NCBI GenBank assembly: GCA_002898315.1
Contig: BEHV01000010.1
Location: 16,101-80,100 of the forward strand
Direction: 5' to 3'
Source: a bacterium HR19
GTDB lineage: Bacteria > Calescibacteriota > Calescibacteriia > Calescibacteriales > Calescibacteriaceae
Length of the DNA: 64,000 bases
Shown: one piece after another, positions 44,943 through 55,737 of the stretch
How positions within the stretch are numbered: position 1 is the stretch's first letter
Layout: each line of letters opens with the position of its first letter
The notes under the pieces: generated by a model
The model's input: the letters and a program-made list of their open reading frames with translations, nothing else
The model's database searches: none
Told to the model about the DNA's origin: nothing
Made by a program: the position numbers and the translations under genes

Positions 44943-44980
44943 TTTTTTCGCTCTGCTTATTGAGCGTTCTTGTGATACGG

Positions 44981-45970
44981 TTATCTTACGAAGTATCTTA
45001 GCTTTTGTTCCTTTCCTCCTCTTTCTATGACGATTTCAAAGTATGTTTCATTTTGTATATCTGATAGAATTTTGAGTATAGCTTCTGGGCTTGAGACCTG
45101 GACTCCGTTTATTGATTTCAGAACGTCTCCATCTTGTAGTCCGATGATTTTGTAAAAGCTTGAAGGTGAGATATTGAGGAGCCGGAATCCGTATATCTGC
45201 CCATCTTTTATGTATGGTATAGCTCTTGCTGATACGAGGAGGTTAGCCATGTTAGATAGGTTTGATACGACGAACTCTTTTTTTACTTCATAGGTGTTTT
45301 CTCCTATTTGTTTTAGGTCTGGTGATGGCATTTGTGGGAACGATGGTGATGCTCCTTCTATATTAACTCCTTCTGGGTTTTCTTGTTGTGGAGTAGGGGT
45401 AGGATTAGCTTGTGCTTGTGATTGAAACTTTTTTTCATCTTCCTCAAACAGGAATAAAATCTCTTTGTTGTTGCCTCTTATTATTTCTATGCTATCTGGC
45501 TTTATTGATACTATTTTTGCTCCTGGTTCTATTTCTTCTCCTTCTTTTTTCATCAGGGTAGTATTGGAGGGGGAATGGTATATGAAAGCCCAATTACTTC
45601 CTTTTTTACCTGAGACTATTGTTCCAACGAGTTTATATGAAGATGAAAGTGGTGAGAGAACGACAGGGATTGCTTCTTGCTCTTTTTTTTCTTCCTGTTT
45701 TGGTTTTTCTTTACCTAATATTCCTTTTTCCCAGAGGAAGCTCATCAGTTCTGGGGGAGGTATGTTTCCATCTTTGATATTTGGTGAGTTTTGATTATTA
45801 ATGTTGCTGTTGATAAATTTTGTTTTGATGTGAGATTTTGAATTTTTTTCAGAGTTTGAACTGATGAGGATTTTTGAAGATAGCAAATAGGTCAGAGATT
45901 TTCCGAATGATATTCCGAAGGCGAACACGAAAGCTAAATCCAAAAATAATTTTAAACTCTTTTTTAGCAC
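44981..45970 (-). CDS. gspC: Type II secretion system protein GspC
   Basis: 329 residues with a GTG start at 45970. One N-terminal membrane segment (LFLDLAFVFAFGISFG), a low-complexity linker, the HR domain (SSSYKLVGTIVSGKKGSNWAFIYH, EGEEIEPGAKIVSIKPDSIEII) and a C-terminal PDZ domain (GFRLLNISPSSFYKIIGLQDGDVLKSINGVQVSSPE). GspC links the inner-membrane platform to the outer-membrane secretin. GspD, which usually follows, is absent. With gspK it indicates a diderm envelope. Confidence 0.9.
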   Translation of the reverse strand: MLKKSLKLFLDLAFVFAFGISFGKSLTYLLSSKILISSNSEKNSKSHIKTKFINSNINNQNSPNIKDGNIPPPELMSFLWEKGILGKEKPKQEEKKEQEAIPVVLSPLSSSYKLVGTIVSGKKGSNWAFIYHSPSNTTLMKKEGEEIEPGAKIVSIKPDSIEIIRGNNKEILFLFEEDEKKFQSQAQANPTPTPQQENPEGVNIEGASPSFPQMPSPDLKQIGENTYEVKKEFVVSNLSNMANLLVSARAIPYIKDGQIYGFRLLNISPSSFYKIIGLQDGDVLKSINGVQVSSPEAILKILSDIQNETYFEIVIERGGKEQKLRYFVR

Positions 45971-46041
45971 TCTGAATATATTTTAGACATTCTGTTGATT
46001 CCGAGACGAATATTTTTGATTTTGTTGTCTTGTTTTTGGTA

Positions 46042-47526
46042 TTATTCAGGGATGATTATTTCCAGAAATTTTCTTTTTTTATCATTTTCCATCAGCCATT
46101 TTATTTCGCTCTTCCAGTTTGTTGTTTCAACGACCTCAAAACCATAAGCTTGGGCGACCTTATGGGGTGAAGTGATAGGGCTGAGGTAGTCCGCTTGATA
46201 ATTGGCTTTTGACCTTAGTGATTCATAACCTTTGTTGTTTAAAACCAGTATTTTAAGTTCTATGTCGTAGTTGCTGGCTGTCCATAGAGCTTGAGGTGAG
46301 TAGTGAAAGCTTCCATCTCCTATTATTGTCAGAGATTTTCCTCCCGCGATCGCATAACCTATTGAGGCAGGTAAAGCCCATCCCAAAAAGCCAGACCTAT
46401 TTGAGAAAAACAGTTTTTTTCTGTTGCCCAATATTTCCATAATGGTTTCTCTGTAAGCTGGTGTTTCTTCAAATACTGCTTCATCTTTTAAAAGTTTTTT
46501 CAGGTACTCTGTTATCTGAGAGACATTCTTATTTACTTCGTTTTTGGTGAAAGGTATCTTTTTATTGTTCTTTTTCTCTTTAACTCTTAGGAGTATTTCT
46601 TTGAGGAAATATTTGGGGTCGCACAGGAATGACTTCCAGAATCTTTTCACGTTTTCTTCATGGTCTGTGGTGATCTGTATTATATTTTCCCACATGTAAT
46701 CTTCATCCATGAAAATAACATTATGCAGGGTGCTTCCTATGAGCAAGACAAGGTCATATCTCATTAGTATCTTATTTATTTGACTGGCTTTTCTGGGTAA
46801 GATTGCGTCTATCTTCACAGAAGGAGACCTTGAGAAATACGGTTCGGCAAATATAGGAGAGCCAATTTTTTCAGAAAATTCTATCAATTCATCATGAGCA
46901 TCAAAGAGGTCAATTTCATATCCTGCTACTATTGCGATGCTTTTAGAATTATTTATTTCTTCGGCTATCTGATCAAGGATATCTGGCTTTAGAACCAGTT
47001 TTTCTTCTGTGTAGATTGATTCGGTTATATTGGTTTTTTCACATTCCTCTTCTGCAATATCAAATGGTAAGCTTACTATAACAGGTCCCGACGGATTAGA
47101 AAGGGCGGTTCTTATACCTACTGAAATAGCTTTTATTGCTTCTTTTTTATTCTTAACATCAATTACTTCTTTGACATAGGGTATTTTTCTCAGGTCAACG
47201 GTTAAAACTGGTTCATCTAACAGTTTTGTAGATTCCTGCTGTCCCACTATTACGAGTAGAGGGGTTCTGTCAAGTTTAGCTGAGTAAATATATCCGATGG
47301 AGTTCATCAATCCGGGGGCTGCGTGAAGGTTTACGATTCCTATTTTATTGTTATACAGGTAGCTTCCTGCGGACATTCCCACGGCAATACCATCGTGAAG
47401 GGCGAGGTAGTATTTTATTGAATTTGGTTTATATTTGAGGAATGGTAGTTCTGTTGTTCCGGGGTTGCCGAACATTAAGTTTGTGTATTTGGAGATGTAA
47501 TCAAAAATTTGCTCGGAGATATTCAT
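46042..47526 (-). CDS. Thiamine diphosphate enzyme, benzoylformate decarboxylase-like
   Basis: 494 residues with three ThDP-enzyme domains. FGNPGTTELPFL (about 20-30) and NLHAAPGLMNSIGYIYSA (H68) match benzoylformate decarboxylase active-site positions; GDGSFHYSPQALWTASNY followed by LVLNNKGY is the ThDP/Mg motif. The position of the catalytic glutamate that activates ThDP is occupied by aspartate (D45 in LALHDGIAVGM). Chemistry would be decarboxylation or carboligation of a 2-keto acid; the substrate is unknown. It diverges from the radical SAM pair, which may share its pathway. Confidence 0.85.
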   Translation of the reverse strand: MNISEQIFDYISKYTNLMFGNPGTTELPFLKYKPNSIKYYLALHDGIAVGMSAGSYLYNNKIGIVNLHAAPGLMNSIGYIYSAKLDRTPLLVIVGQQESTKLLDEPVLTVDLRKIPYVKEVIDVKNKKEAIKAISVGIRTALSNPSGPVIVSLPFDIAEEECEKTNITESIYTEEKLVLKPDILDQIAEEINNSKSIAIVAGYEIDLFDAHDELIEFSEKIGSPIFAEPYFSRSPSVKIDAILPRKASQINKILMRYDLVLLIGSTLHNVIFMDEDYMWENIIQITTDHEENVKRFWKSFLCDPKYFLKEILLRVKEKKNNKKIPFTKNEVNKNVSQITEYLKKLLKDEAVFEETPAYRETIMEILGNRKKLFFSNRSGFLGWALPASIGYAIAGGKSLTIIGDGSFHYSPQALWTASNYDIELKILVLNNKGYESLRSKANYQADYLSPITSPHKVAQAYGFEVVETTNWKSEIKWLMENDKKRKFLEIIIPE

Positions 47527-47660
47527 ATTGAATTAATTTAAGATATGTTTGAAAATATTTAAAACGAGCAGTTTTAATTGACTTCTGATAGAATTAGAAT
47601 TTCTGAACTTTGTTGTGGAATAAAATGTTGAATATTTTTTGTTTGTATTATATTAAATTG

Positions 47661-48785
47661 ATGGCAAATTTTTTTCATATTGCTTTGTTCATAATTAGAA
47701 AATTATTTTTGATTGATTTTGAGAGAGCGTTGTTTATAGCATCTCAGATTTTTCCACCTTCTCAACCTGAGCTTTCTTTAAGGAGGATGAAAAATTTCTT
47801 TTTGACATATTTTGTGTGGAAATTTGGAGTAAAACTGCCTGTTAAACCCATAGTGCTTCAGATTGAATCTGTAAGAGGTTGTAATTTCAACTGTGTTATG
47901 TGTAGGGCAGGGCAGTTTGAAACGAGAACTATGAAGTTTGAGGAATTCAAAAAAATTATTAGTGAGTTTCCTGAAGCTTGTGTTGTCATAATGAACTTTG
48001 CGGGAGAACCATTTTTATCAAAAGATCTGTTGAGAATGGTGCGGTATGCTTCTGATGAAAGAAAAATGCTCGTGACCACTTTTTCTAACTTTTCTATTCT
48101 TCCAGATCCGGGAAAAGTTATTGAGAGTGGATTATATGAGATAATAGCTTCAATAGATACATTTGATAGGGAAAAGTTCAGTAGGATAAGAGAGAAAGGT
48201 AATTTAGATGTTGTTGTGGAGAATCTAAAAAGGTTAGTGTTGGAAAGAAAGGTTCGGGGAAAAAAAATTCCCGTGATAAGTATATCTGCTGTGTTTTCAC
48301 GGGGGACGAGAGAAGATGCGGAAGGCATAATTGAAAACGCTATAAAAATAGGGGTAGATAGGGTAAAATTTCAGAGGTTATTTTTCAGTGCTCCTCCTCA
48401 CTTACATATCCCTACGAAAGATGATTTCGTGCACCTTTTTTATCTCAAACAGAAATATAGAAACAAGATCGATGTCAGGATTTATAATTTTGAGTGGGGG
48501 GGAGATTCAATGCCTGGCTTTTGTTATCTTGCTTCATCTATGCTGACAATTGATTTATTCGGTAATGTTTTTCCTTGCTGTACTCCTTATGCTATATTTG
48601 AACCTCATAAGTCCTCTCTTGGTATTATACACCCATCAGAGCAAAGACTTTCGGAAGAGGTTTCAGATATATTAAGAAGGAGAGCTGAATTTATATCTAA
48701 AATGAGAAATGCACCTCCTGAATTTTGCCGTTTGTGCCCTTTATTTAAAAGAGAAAAGTGGGCAAATCAGAAGATTAAAAATTAA
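47661..48785 (+). CDS. Radical SAM / SPASM protein (first of a tandem pair)
   Basis: About 374 residues from ATG 47661; ATG 47625 or TTG 47610 would add up to 17. After a hydrophobic stretch (FFHIALFIIRKLFLI) and a basic helix comes the 4Fe-4S motif CNFNCVMC (C-x3-C-x2-C) in QIESVRGCNFNCVMCRAG, then MNFAGEPFLSKDL. The C-terminal SPASM region has cysteines in PGFCYLA, GNVFPCCTPY and EFCRLCPLF, which would bind auxiliary clusters. Such enzymes use a 5'-deoxyadenosyl radical to modify peptides, sugars or lipids. The hydrophobic N-terminus suggests membrane contact. The next gene is its paralogue, 16 bases after the stop. Confidence 0.9.
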   Translation: MANFFHIALFIIRKLFLIDFERALFIASQIFPPSQPELSLRRMKNFFLTYFVWKFGVKLPVKPIVLQIESVRGCNFNCVMCRAGQFETRTMKFEEFKKIISEFPEACVVIMNFAGEPFLSKDLLRMVRYASDERKMLVTTFSNFSILPDPGKVIESGLYEIIASIDTFDREKFSRIREKGNLDVVVENLKRLVLERKVRGKKIPVISISAVFSRGTREDAEGIIENAIKIGVDRVKFQRLFFSAPPHLHIPTKDDFVHLFYLKQKYRNKIDVRIYNFEWGGDSMPGFCYLASSMLTIDLFGNVFPCCTPYAIFEPHKSSLGIIHPSEQRLSEEVSDILRRRAEFISKMRNAPPEFCRLCPLFKREKWANQKIKN

Positions 48786-48801
48786 TTTTCTTATTTCTCC
48801 T

Positions 48802-49863
48802 ATGATGAAAAAGATTGAAGATATTTTTAAAGATTTCAGAACTTCGTTAATAAGAGGTGAAGTAAAAGAAATCTTGCGAAAGATTAATAAGCGTAGATTA
48901 AAAAATATTGTTGTAAGTTATCTTGCGAGAAAAAGTGGTTTTATGCTTTCAGATTATCCTAGACCAGTGACAATATTTATTGAAACCGTCAAGGGATGTA
49001 ATTTTAACTGCGTGATGTGTAGAGCGGGTGAATTGACAAAATCTTATATGAGCTTTGAAACTTTCAAAAAATTAGCTGACTTATTTCATGATAGTTTATA
49101 TGTTTTCCCGTATGTTGTTGGGGAACCTATGCTGAATAAAGATATATACAAAATGATAAAATATTCATCGCAAGTTAAAAAGCAAGTTGTATTGGTTATT
49201 TCTAACTTTTCTGTCATCTCTCCGGAAGAATTGGTAAAATCTGAACCAGTTGAGGTCTCTGCTTCAATAGATTCTGTCAATCCTGAGAAATTTTCAAAAA
49301 TAAGAGTGAATGGAAATCTGAATCAAGTTCTCGGAAATGTGGAGAAGCTGATAGAAGTAAAGAAAAATTTAAGGAGTTATCTACCTGTTGTTTCTTTCAA
49401 TACGACTCTTATGAGAGAAAACTCTGACGAGGTTGAAGATATTGTTAAGGTTGGCATTAGTATGGGAGTTAATAAGTTTTATTTTCAAACTGTCTTCAAA
49501 GCCGACTTTCTGAATATTTATGGAGAGATTCCAGAGCTTTATTCTATTGAGCGTGTTAGAGAACTGAAAAATAAATATAAGGGTAAAGCGAAGATTTTTC
49601 TTATATCTTACTACGAATACGAGAGGGGGGATTATTTTTCTGGATACTGTCAGTGGGCTTTTTCTTCTTTATGTATAGATGTTGATGGTTATGCTTTCCC
49701 TTGCTACATACTTTTTTCGCAAAGACAAAAGAATTTCGGAAATATATTTACTGATTATGATAAAGTTATGAGAAGAAGAGCAGAGTTTATAAAGAATTTC
49801 AGAAAGAAAAGACCAGATATATGCGAAGGATGTCCTCTTTATTTCAGAAATGCTTCCCACTGA
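48802..49863 (+). CDS. Radical SAM / SPASM protein (second of a tandem pair)
   Basis: 353 residues from ATG 48802. TVKGCNFNCVMCRAGELTKS carries the cluster motif at about C66, C70, C73, followed by VVGEPMLNKDIYKMIKYSS. The SPASM cysteines are in SGYCQWAF, SSLCIDVDGYAFPCYI and DICEGCPLY. It shares the CNFNCVMCRAG core, the MRR/LRRRAEFI-K-FR/MR end and overall order with the preceding gene, so it is a tandem duplicate with diverged N-terminus. It lacks the hydrophobic leader. Its last 14 bases overlap the DxDD gene, which indicates translation coupling. Confidence 0.9.
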   Translation: MMKKIEDIFKDFRTSLIRGEVKEILRKINKRRLKNIVVSYLARKSGFMLSDYPRPVTIFIETVKGCNFNCVMCRAGELTKSYMSFETFKKLADLFHDSLYVFPYVVGEPMLNKDIYKMIKYSSQVKKQVVLVISNFSVISPEELVKSEPVEVSASIDSVNPEKFSKIRVNGNLNQVLGNVEKLIEVKKNLRSYLPVVSFNTTLMRENSDEVEDIVKVGISMGVNKFYFQTVFKADFLNIYGEIPELYSIERVRELKNKYKGKAKIFLISYYEYERGDYFSGYCQWAFSSLCIDVDGYAFPCYILFSQRQKNFGNIFTDYDKVMRRRAEFIKNFRKKRPDICEGCPLYFRNASH

Positions 49864-51025
49864 TTTTAAAAATAGATATTTAAAATTTATAATCAGAGCC
49901 AGAAGTAATGTTTATATCTTTATCTTTTCTCTTCTGCTCATTTTATTTTTTTTTGCTTTTTCAGGTGCTTTACATGAAAACCCATATCTGATATATAAGT
50001 ATAAAAATGAGTATTGTAGGTTTTTGCATCCAGATGTGGTATCAAAAGGAAAAATTTTCCTCAAAAGCAGTACTTGGACAACAAATTATATTCTCAAAAA
50101 CAAAATGTATGAAGAAGTGAATTCATTTTCTTATCTTATAATAACCGATATACTCGCAGAGTTAGCGGAGGATATTGAAGACATTTTTCTTATTCAGAAG
50201 AATATATCTTTTCTTTTTTTATTTTCAGATGAGAGGGGAAATATGAGATACTTGCAAAACCTTCCACCAGATATGGATGACCTATCTTTATTTATCGTTC
50301 TCCTTACAGATATAAATTTTTCTTATTTTCACCTTTGCGATTTTGTAGAGAAAATAAAGATGTTTTATGACGGAAAACTGATAAAAACATGGGTAGGAGA
50401 AGTTTTTCCGTGGGGTAAGGAGAATCCAGCAGATATTCATGTAAATATTAACATATTGAGAGCATATTTTAAGTTTTCAAAGCTCTGTGGAGATGAATGT
50501 TCTTGTTCAGATGATGATGTTCAAGAAATAATTAAAAATGTCTTTTACGAAATATACATAAGGTTTAAAGATTATTCTATCTTTGCTCCGCAGTTTTATT
50601 ACTCTAATCAATACTTTATCATGTTTTTTCTGCTCAAGCTATTTGAAGAGGTTTTACCACAAGCTGGAAAATTTGGATTTGATATTTCCGAAATGCACTG
50701 TCCAACTTACTTATTTTCTCTCTTTGAAAGAGTTCTATCTGACAATAGATCGGAAAATTTAAGTCCTTTATTTCTTTCATCTTTTTTATTTTTCTTATCT
50801 TACTGTGGTTTTACTCATCGGGATTTGCAAAAGGCAGTTCGTTTTATTTCAGAAATTCAAAATAAAGACGGAAGTTTTCCAGCAGAAAACCTTTACTTTG
50901 ATTATCCTTATCACAAGGAAAGGAAAATATATTTTTCAAAATTTATTTCAACCTCTCTGGTTATATATTCTCTGAAAAGAGTTCTTGATAATTATGGATG
51001 CTGGAAAACAGAGGAGTTTTTCTGA
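49850..51025 (+). CDS. Membrane-anchored class II terpene-cyclase-like (alpha-toroid) protein
   Basis: 391 residues. A membrane segment (about 20-42) is followed by a soluble alpha-helical domain. LPPDMDDLSLFIVLL (DMDD at 141-144) matches the DxDD protonation motif of class II terpene cyclases and related toroid proteins. VFPWGKENPADIHVNINILRAY and FISEIQNKDGSFPAE (a QxxDGS-like QW motif) also fit that fold. It is shorter than squalene-hopene cyclase (about 630). Genes coded just upstream overlap it by 14 bases, so it likely acts with the radical SAM pair. An isoprenoid substrate is inference; non-enzymatic toroid folds are an alternative. Confidence 0.65.
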   Translation: MLPTDFKNRYLKFIIRARSNVYIFIFSLLLILFFFAFSGALHENPYLIYKYKNEYCRFLHPDVVSKGKIFLKSSTWTTNYILKNKMYEEVNSFSYLIITDILAELAEDIEDIFLIQKNISFLFLFSDERGNMRYLQNLPPDMDDLSLFIVLLTDINFSYFHLCDFVEKIKMFYDGKLIKTWVGEVFPWGKENPADIHVNINILRAYFKFSKLCGDECSCSDDDVQEIIKNVFYEIYIRFKDYSIFAPQFYYSNQYFIMFFLLKLFEEVLPQAGKFGFDISEMHCPTYLFSLFERVLSDNRSENLSPLFLSSFLFFLSYCGFTHRDLQKAVRFISEIQNKDGSFPAENLYFDYPYHKERKIYFSKFISTSLVIYSLKRVLDNYGCWKTEEFF

Positions 51026-51068
51026 TAACTTTTTTCTCGTTTTTTCTTTCTCTGCATTTTGTTGTTTT

Positions 51069-52550
51069 TTATCGGCTTATTTTGATTATTTTAAATTCTC
51101 CTATTATTTTGACATCAGAGAATTTATCTTTGAAGTATTTCCCGCACTCTTCTGTCCAGCATAAAACATAGTTTACTCCATTTTGTTTTATAAACTCCAT
51201 TATGTTTGATTTTTCAAGTGGTTTCCCCATAAATTTTCCTGCCTTGAAAGGAGAGTTGAAAACCTCTCCCCATGGTAATCCATTACCTATGAATTTTTTC
51301 TCTTCTACTTTTGAAATTATGTATGGAATTATATGTGAATCATAAAGAGGATTAATAAGCTTCCCATTTTTAAAAATATGTGTATCTCCTTCAACAAGAA
51401 TTACAGAATGAGGTTGAACACTTTTGAGGTAATCTATGGTCTCTATGACTCCTTGTGGCATATTATGAGGTAGAGGGCTATTACCAGTGATAGATAATCC
51501 CGCTCTTATCAAAAAGAAAAGAGCTATCACTTTTTCTAAAAGTTTATCATGTTTTGTTGTCTTTGAGTATATTAGTGTGTATGTGAGGAAAAGTGGAGTT
51601 AATCTGAATGGGTTTGGACTGAAAAAGAGGAGTGATAGAAAAATAAATGGCTTTTGAATTTCTATTCCTTTTTCATATAAGTAGAGTAAAAAGAGGCTTG
51701 TGATGACGAGCAGATAATATATCGCTCCCGCATAAATAAAGATTTTTTTGTCTGTAAGTAGAGCTTTTGCACATAAAATCAGTAAAACAGGCACAAAAAT
51801 AAAAGAGAGCTCAAAGTATTCAAATTTCGCAAATCTTATTATCAGGTTTGGGTCTGCTGGGACGAATACTTTATTCTCAACTGATGTGTGAATTTTGTAT
51901 CTTAAAAACTCAATAACATGTGGGTAAATGCAGTGGAGAACTGTCAATATCTTTGGAAATGCAAGGGAAATTGTAAAGATGAAAAATCTTATATCTCTTT
52001 CTAAAACAGAATAAAGGAGAGAGAATAAAATTAAGGGAGGAGAAATCAGGTGCGCTAATCCTGAAAGTAAATATCTTGTTTTATCTTTTTTTAAGGTGCA
52101 TGCAGAAAAGATCACGCAAGATAGAAACCAGTGAACAGACCCTCTTGTAATACAAACTAAACCTAAAATCAGAAATAATGATGTGATGAAGTTTATATTC
52201 TGATAAGCTGTGGTATTCCTGATGCTCAAGATCAAAAAGATCGTACCGAAAAGGAAATAAGTTAAGCTTGAGATATTATAGATTAGTTCGTAGTTTTTCA
52301 GACCAAAAATTTTTGAGACGAAGAACGGCAAAAAATATATTTCGGATGAACCGAGAGATATAAGACATGATAGGTTTGTTCTATCGTATTTACCTTCTGC
52401 TAAACTTTTTGCTATCGCAAATCTTATCGGGTTGTCATCATAGTAGAACAGGGTATTGAGGTTTGATGGGTATAGGATAATAATGGTAAGTCCAACCATT
52501 ATGAGCGAAAGAGAGTTATCTTTCAATCTTTGTGATAATGTATCCGTCAT
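51069..52550 (-). CDS. Large polytopic membrane protein, GT-C glycosyltransferase-like
   Basis: 493 residues with about ten hydrophobic segments. The first loop has FYYDDNPIRFAIAKSLAEGK, the place where GT-C enzymes carry acidic metal/lipid-binding residues (D-D). A soluble C-terminal end follows (VEGDTHIFKNG, FIKQNGVNYVLCWTEECGKYF). Such proteins transfer sugars from lipid-linked donors at the outer face of the membrane. This is inferred from the topology and the DD pair; no family signature is definite. It overlaps the next gene upstream by 35 bases. Confidence 0.6.
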   Translation of the reverse strand: MTDTLSQRLKDNSLSLIMVGLTIIILYPSNLNTLFYYDDNPIRFAIAKSLAEGKYDRTNLSCLISLGSSEIYFLPFFVSKIFGLKNYELIYNISSLTYFLFGTIFLILSIRNTTAYQNINFITSLFLILGLVCITRGSVHWFLSCVIFSACTLKKDKTRYLLSGLAHLISPPLILFSLLYSVLERDIRFFIFTISLAFPKILTVLHCIYPHVIEFLRYKIHTSVENKVFVPADPNLIIRFAKFEYFELSFIFVPVLLILCAKALLTDKKIFIYAGAIYYLLVITSLFLLYLYEKGIEIQKPFIFLSLLFFSPNPFRLTPLFLTYTLIYSKTTKHDKLLEKVIALFFLIRAGLSITGNSPLPHNMPQGVIETIDYLKSVQPHSVILVEGDTHIFKNGKLINPLYDSHIIPYIISKVEEKKFIGNGLPWGEVFNSPFKAGKFMGKPLEKSNIMEFIKQNGVNYVLCWTEECGKYFKDKFSDVKIIGEFKIIKISR

Positions 52551-54189
52551 TTTTCATCAAAATTCGTAATTTTGCTTTTAATTTTCTTTTTTCAACCAGA
52601 TTTGATAAAAATTTTTCAAAGCTTGAATCAAAAACTATGTACTCCCATTTCCCTTCGTTTATTATAAACTCTATTGTTCTTTCTCTCATATCTGGTTCAA
52701 TTTTTTCAAATATCGGTAAGAAAACAGCTGGGTTTATTTTGTTATTTGAATAGATTTTGAAAGCGGGAGGAAATGCGTAAATCAAGATTTTCTCTTGGTT
52801 TATATTCCTATCTTCAAAGAATTTTATCACTTCGTAGTTATCTTTTAAACTTAATCTTCCGGGGAAAAGTTCTTTTATGTTCCACATATCAACAACTCTC
52901 AAAAGGCATGCTATTGTGAAAGCTGAAAAAAATAAATATTTTCTTCCTTCAAGAAATCTTATCATTATTTTAGCTGTCATCAAGCACCACAGAGGTATAA
53001 GGATGTATAGCATTTTTGGTATGAGAAGGAAGTAATTTTTAAGGATAACGAAAAGGAAAGCAGATAATATAAAAGCTGATAATTCAAATGATAACCCTAC
53101 ATACCCTAAACCGAGTAAAGAGAAAATTATGTGTAGTATTATTGCGAAGTCGGATATTTTTTTCAGAGGTGGAACATCTGTGATGTGCCCGTATCTCAAA
53201 AGCACGTCAGATAGAGAGAATGCTTCTTTGATATTAGAGAAAATTTCTTTTAGAAAAAATGTTATCTTTAAAGGGAAAGAGATAATTGATATGAGAATAT
53301 GAAAAGATATGTTTAGAAATTTTTGGAGCTCAAGCGGGTAAGCATTTGAAAGGTGAAATTTCAGGGCATTCGGAGGAAACATTACTACACAATCAACGCA
53401 CCTATAAACTATTTTAACGTCTTCTTTTTGGGAGGAAATTATGTAGTATAAGTGTGGTAAAGTAAATACAGAGGAAATTGCAAGTGCTATTGCTATTTTT
53501 TTTATATTTCTGTGATATATCAGCGATGTTAAAAATATTCCTAGTACTGCGAATACTAATGGAAGGTAGGAAAAAAGAGTTAATCCAGCACTTATTCCAC
53601 CCAATATGTACTTTCTTCTCTTGATGAGATATGTCGTTATTATCAGGAAAGTTCCAGCTTGCAAGTGGTGAAACTGTGCCATAAAGAAATGAAATGATGA
53701 AACTGAAAGCAAAGAGAATATCAAGATATATAGAGTTTTGTTTTTTAAGAAAAAGTAATCATCTGATAGTTTTACAAGAAATATGAAAATTATATAACCT
53801 AAAATCATAAGATATAGGAAAGTTAATACTTTTACTTTGAATCCGTACTGCAAGAGAGGAAGCTTTTCACCTAAAAAATTCAAAAGATATGTAAATATTG
53901 CTCCGTGATACTCTTTCCATAAAATAGGTATTTCAAGACCAAATATTTTTAACTTCAGGTAAGGGAAGAAATCTTGTTTTATTATAGACACAGAAAGAAA
54001 CAACTTTTTTTCGCGACGGTTTGGTGAGAGGAATTCTTTCTTTTCAAAATCTATGCCAGATATTTTCTCCCCTATATCGCTTACCATCATCATACCCTCG
54101 GAATGAAAAGGTGTAGAAAGAAAAATGACATCTGTGAGAGTTAAAATAAAGTAAAATAGCAGGAAAAATAGAAGAACCCTCTTTTTCAT
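52516..54189 (-). CDS. Large polytopic membrane protein, GT-C-like
   Basis: 557 residues, around ten membrane segments after a signal-like N-terminus (RVLLFFLLFYFILTLTDVIF). The first periplasmic loop holds FHSEGMMMVSDIGEKISGID and ends near KEYHGAIFTYLL. The soluble C-terminus (NINQEKILIYAFPPAFKIY, NEGKWEYIVFDSSFEKFL) is of a type seen in DUF2029/PMT-related proteins. Function is not clear. The overlap with the following gene means the two are translated together and probably act in one process. Both lie beside the radical SAM / DxDD genes but on the other strand. Confidence 0.6.
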   Translation of the reverse strand: MKKRVLLFFLLFYFILTLTDVIFLSTPFHSEGMMMVSDIGEKISGIDFEKKEFLSPNRREKKLFLSVSIIKQDFFPYLKLKIFGLEIPILWKEYHGAIFTYLLNFLGEKLPLLQYGFKVKVLTFLYLMILGYIIFIFLVKLSDDYFFLKNKTLYILIFSLLSVSSFHFFMAQFHHLQAGTFLIITTYLIKRRKYILGGISAGLTLFSYLPLVFAVLGIFLTSLIYHRNIKKIAIALAISSVFTLPHLYYIISSQKEDVKIVYRCVDCVVMFPPNALKFHLSNAYPLELQKFLNISFHILISIISFPLKITFFLKEIFSNIKEAFSLSDVLLRYGHITDVPPLKKISDFAIILHIIFSLLGLGYVGLSFELSAFILSAFLFVILKNYFLLIPKMLYILIPLWCLMTAKIMIRFLEGRKYLFFSAFTIACLLRVVDMWNIKELFPGRLSLKDNYEVIKFFEDRNINQEKILIYAFPPAFKIYSNNKINPAVFLPIFEKIEPDMRERTIEFIINEGKWEYIVFDSSFEKFLSNLVEKRKLKAKLRILMKNDGYIITKIER

Positions 54190-54200
54190 CTGTGTTAATT

Positions 54201-55637
<1,437 letters not shown>

Positions 55638-55737
55638 TTATTTTTTGTTCGTGAGTTTTTTTGATGTGATTTTTCAAAATTTTGAGTTTTTTGATTTACG
55701 TTTTGTTTTATACCGCAGTTTTTAACTATTTTACTTT

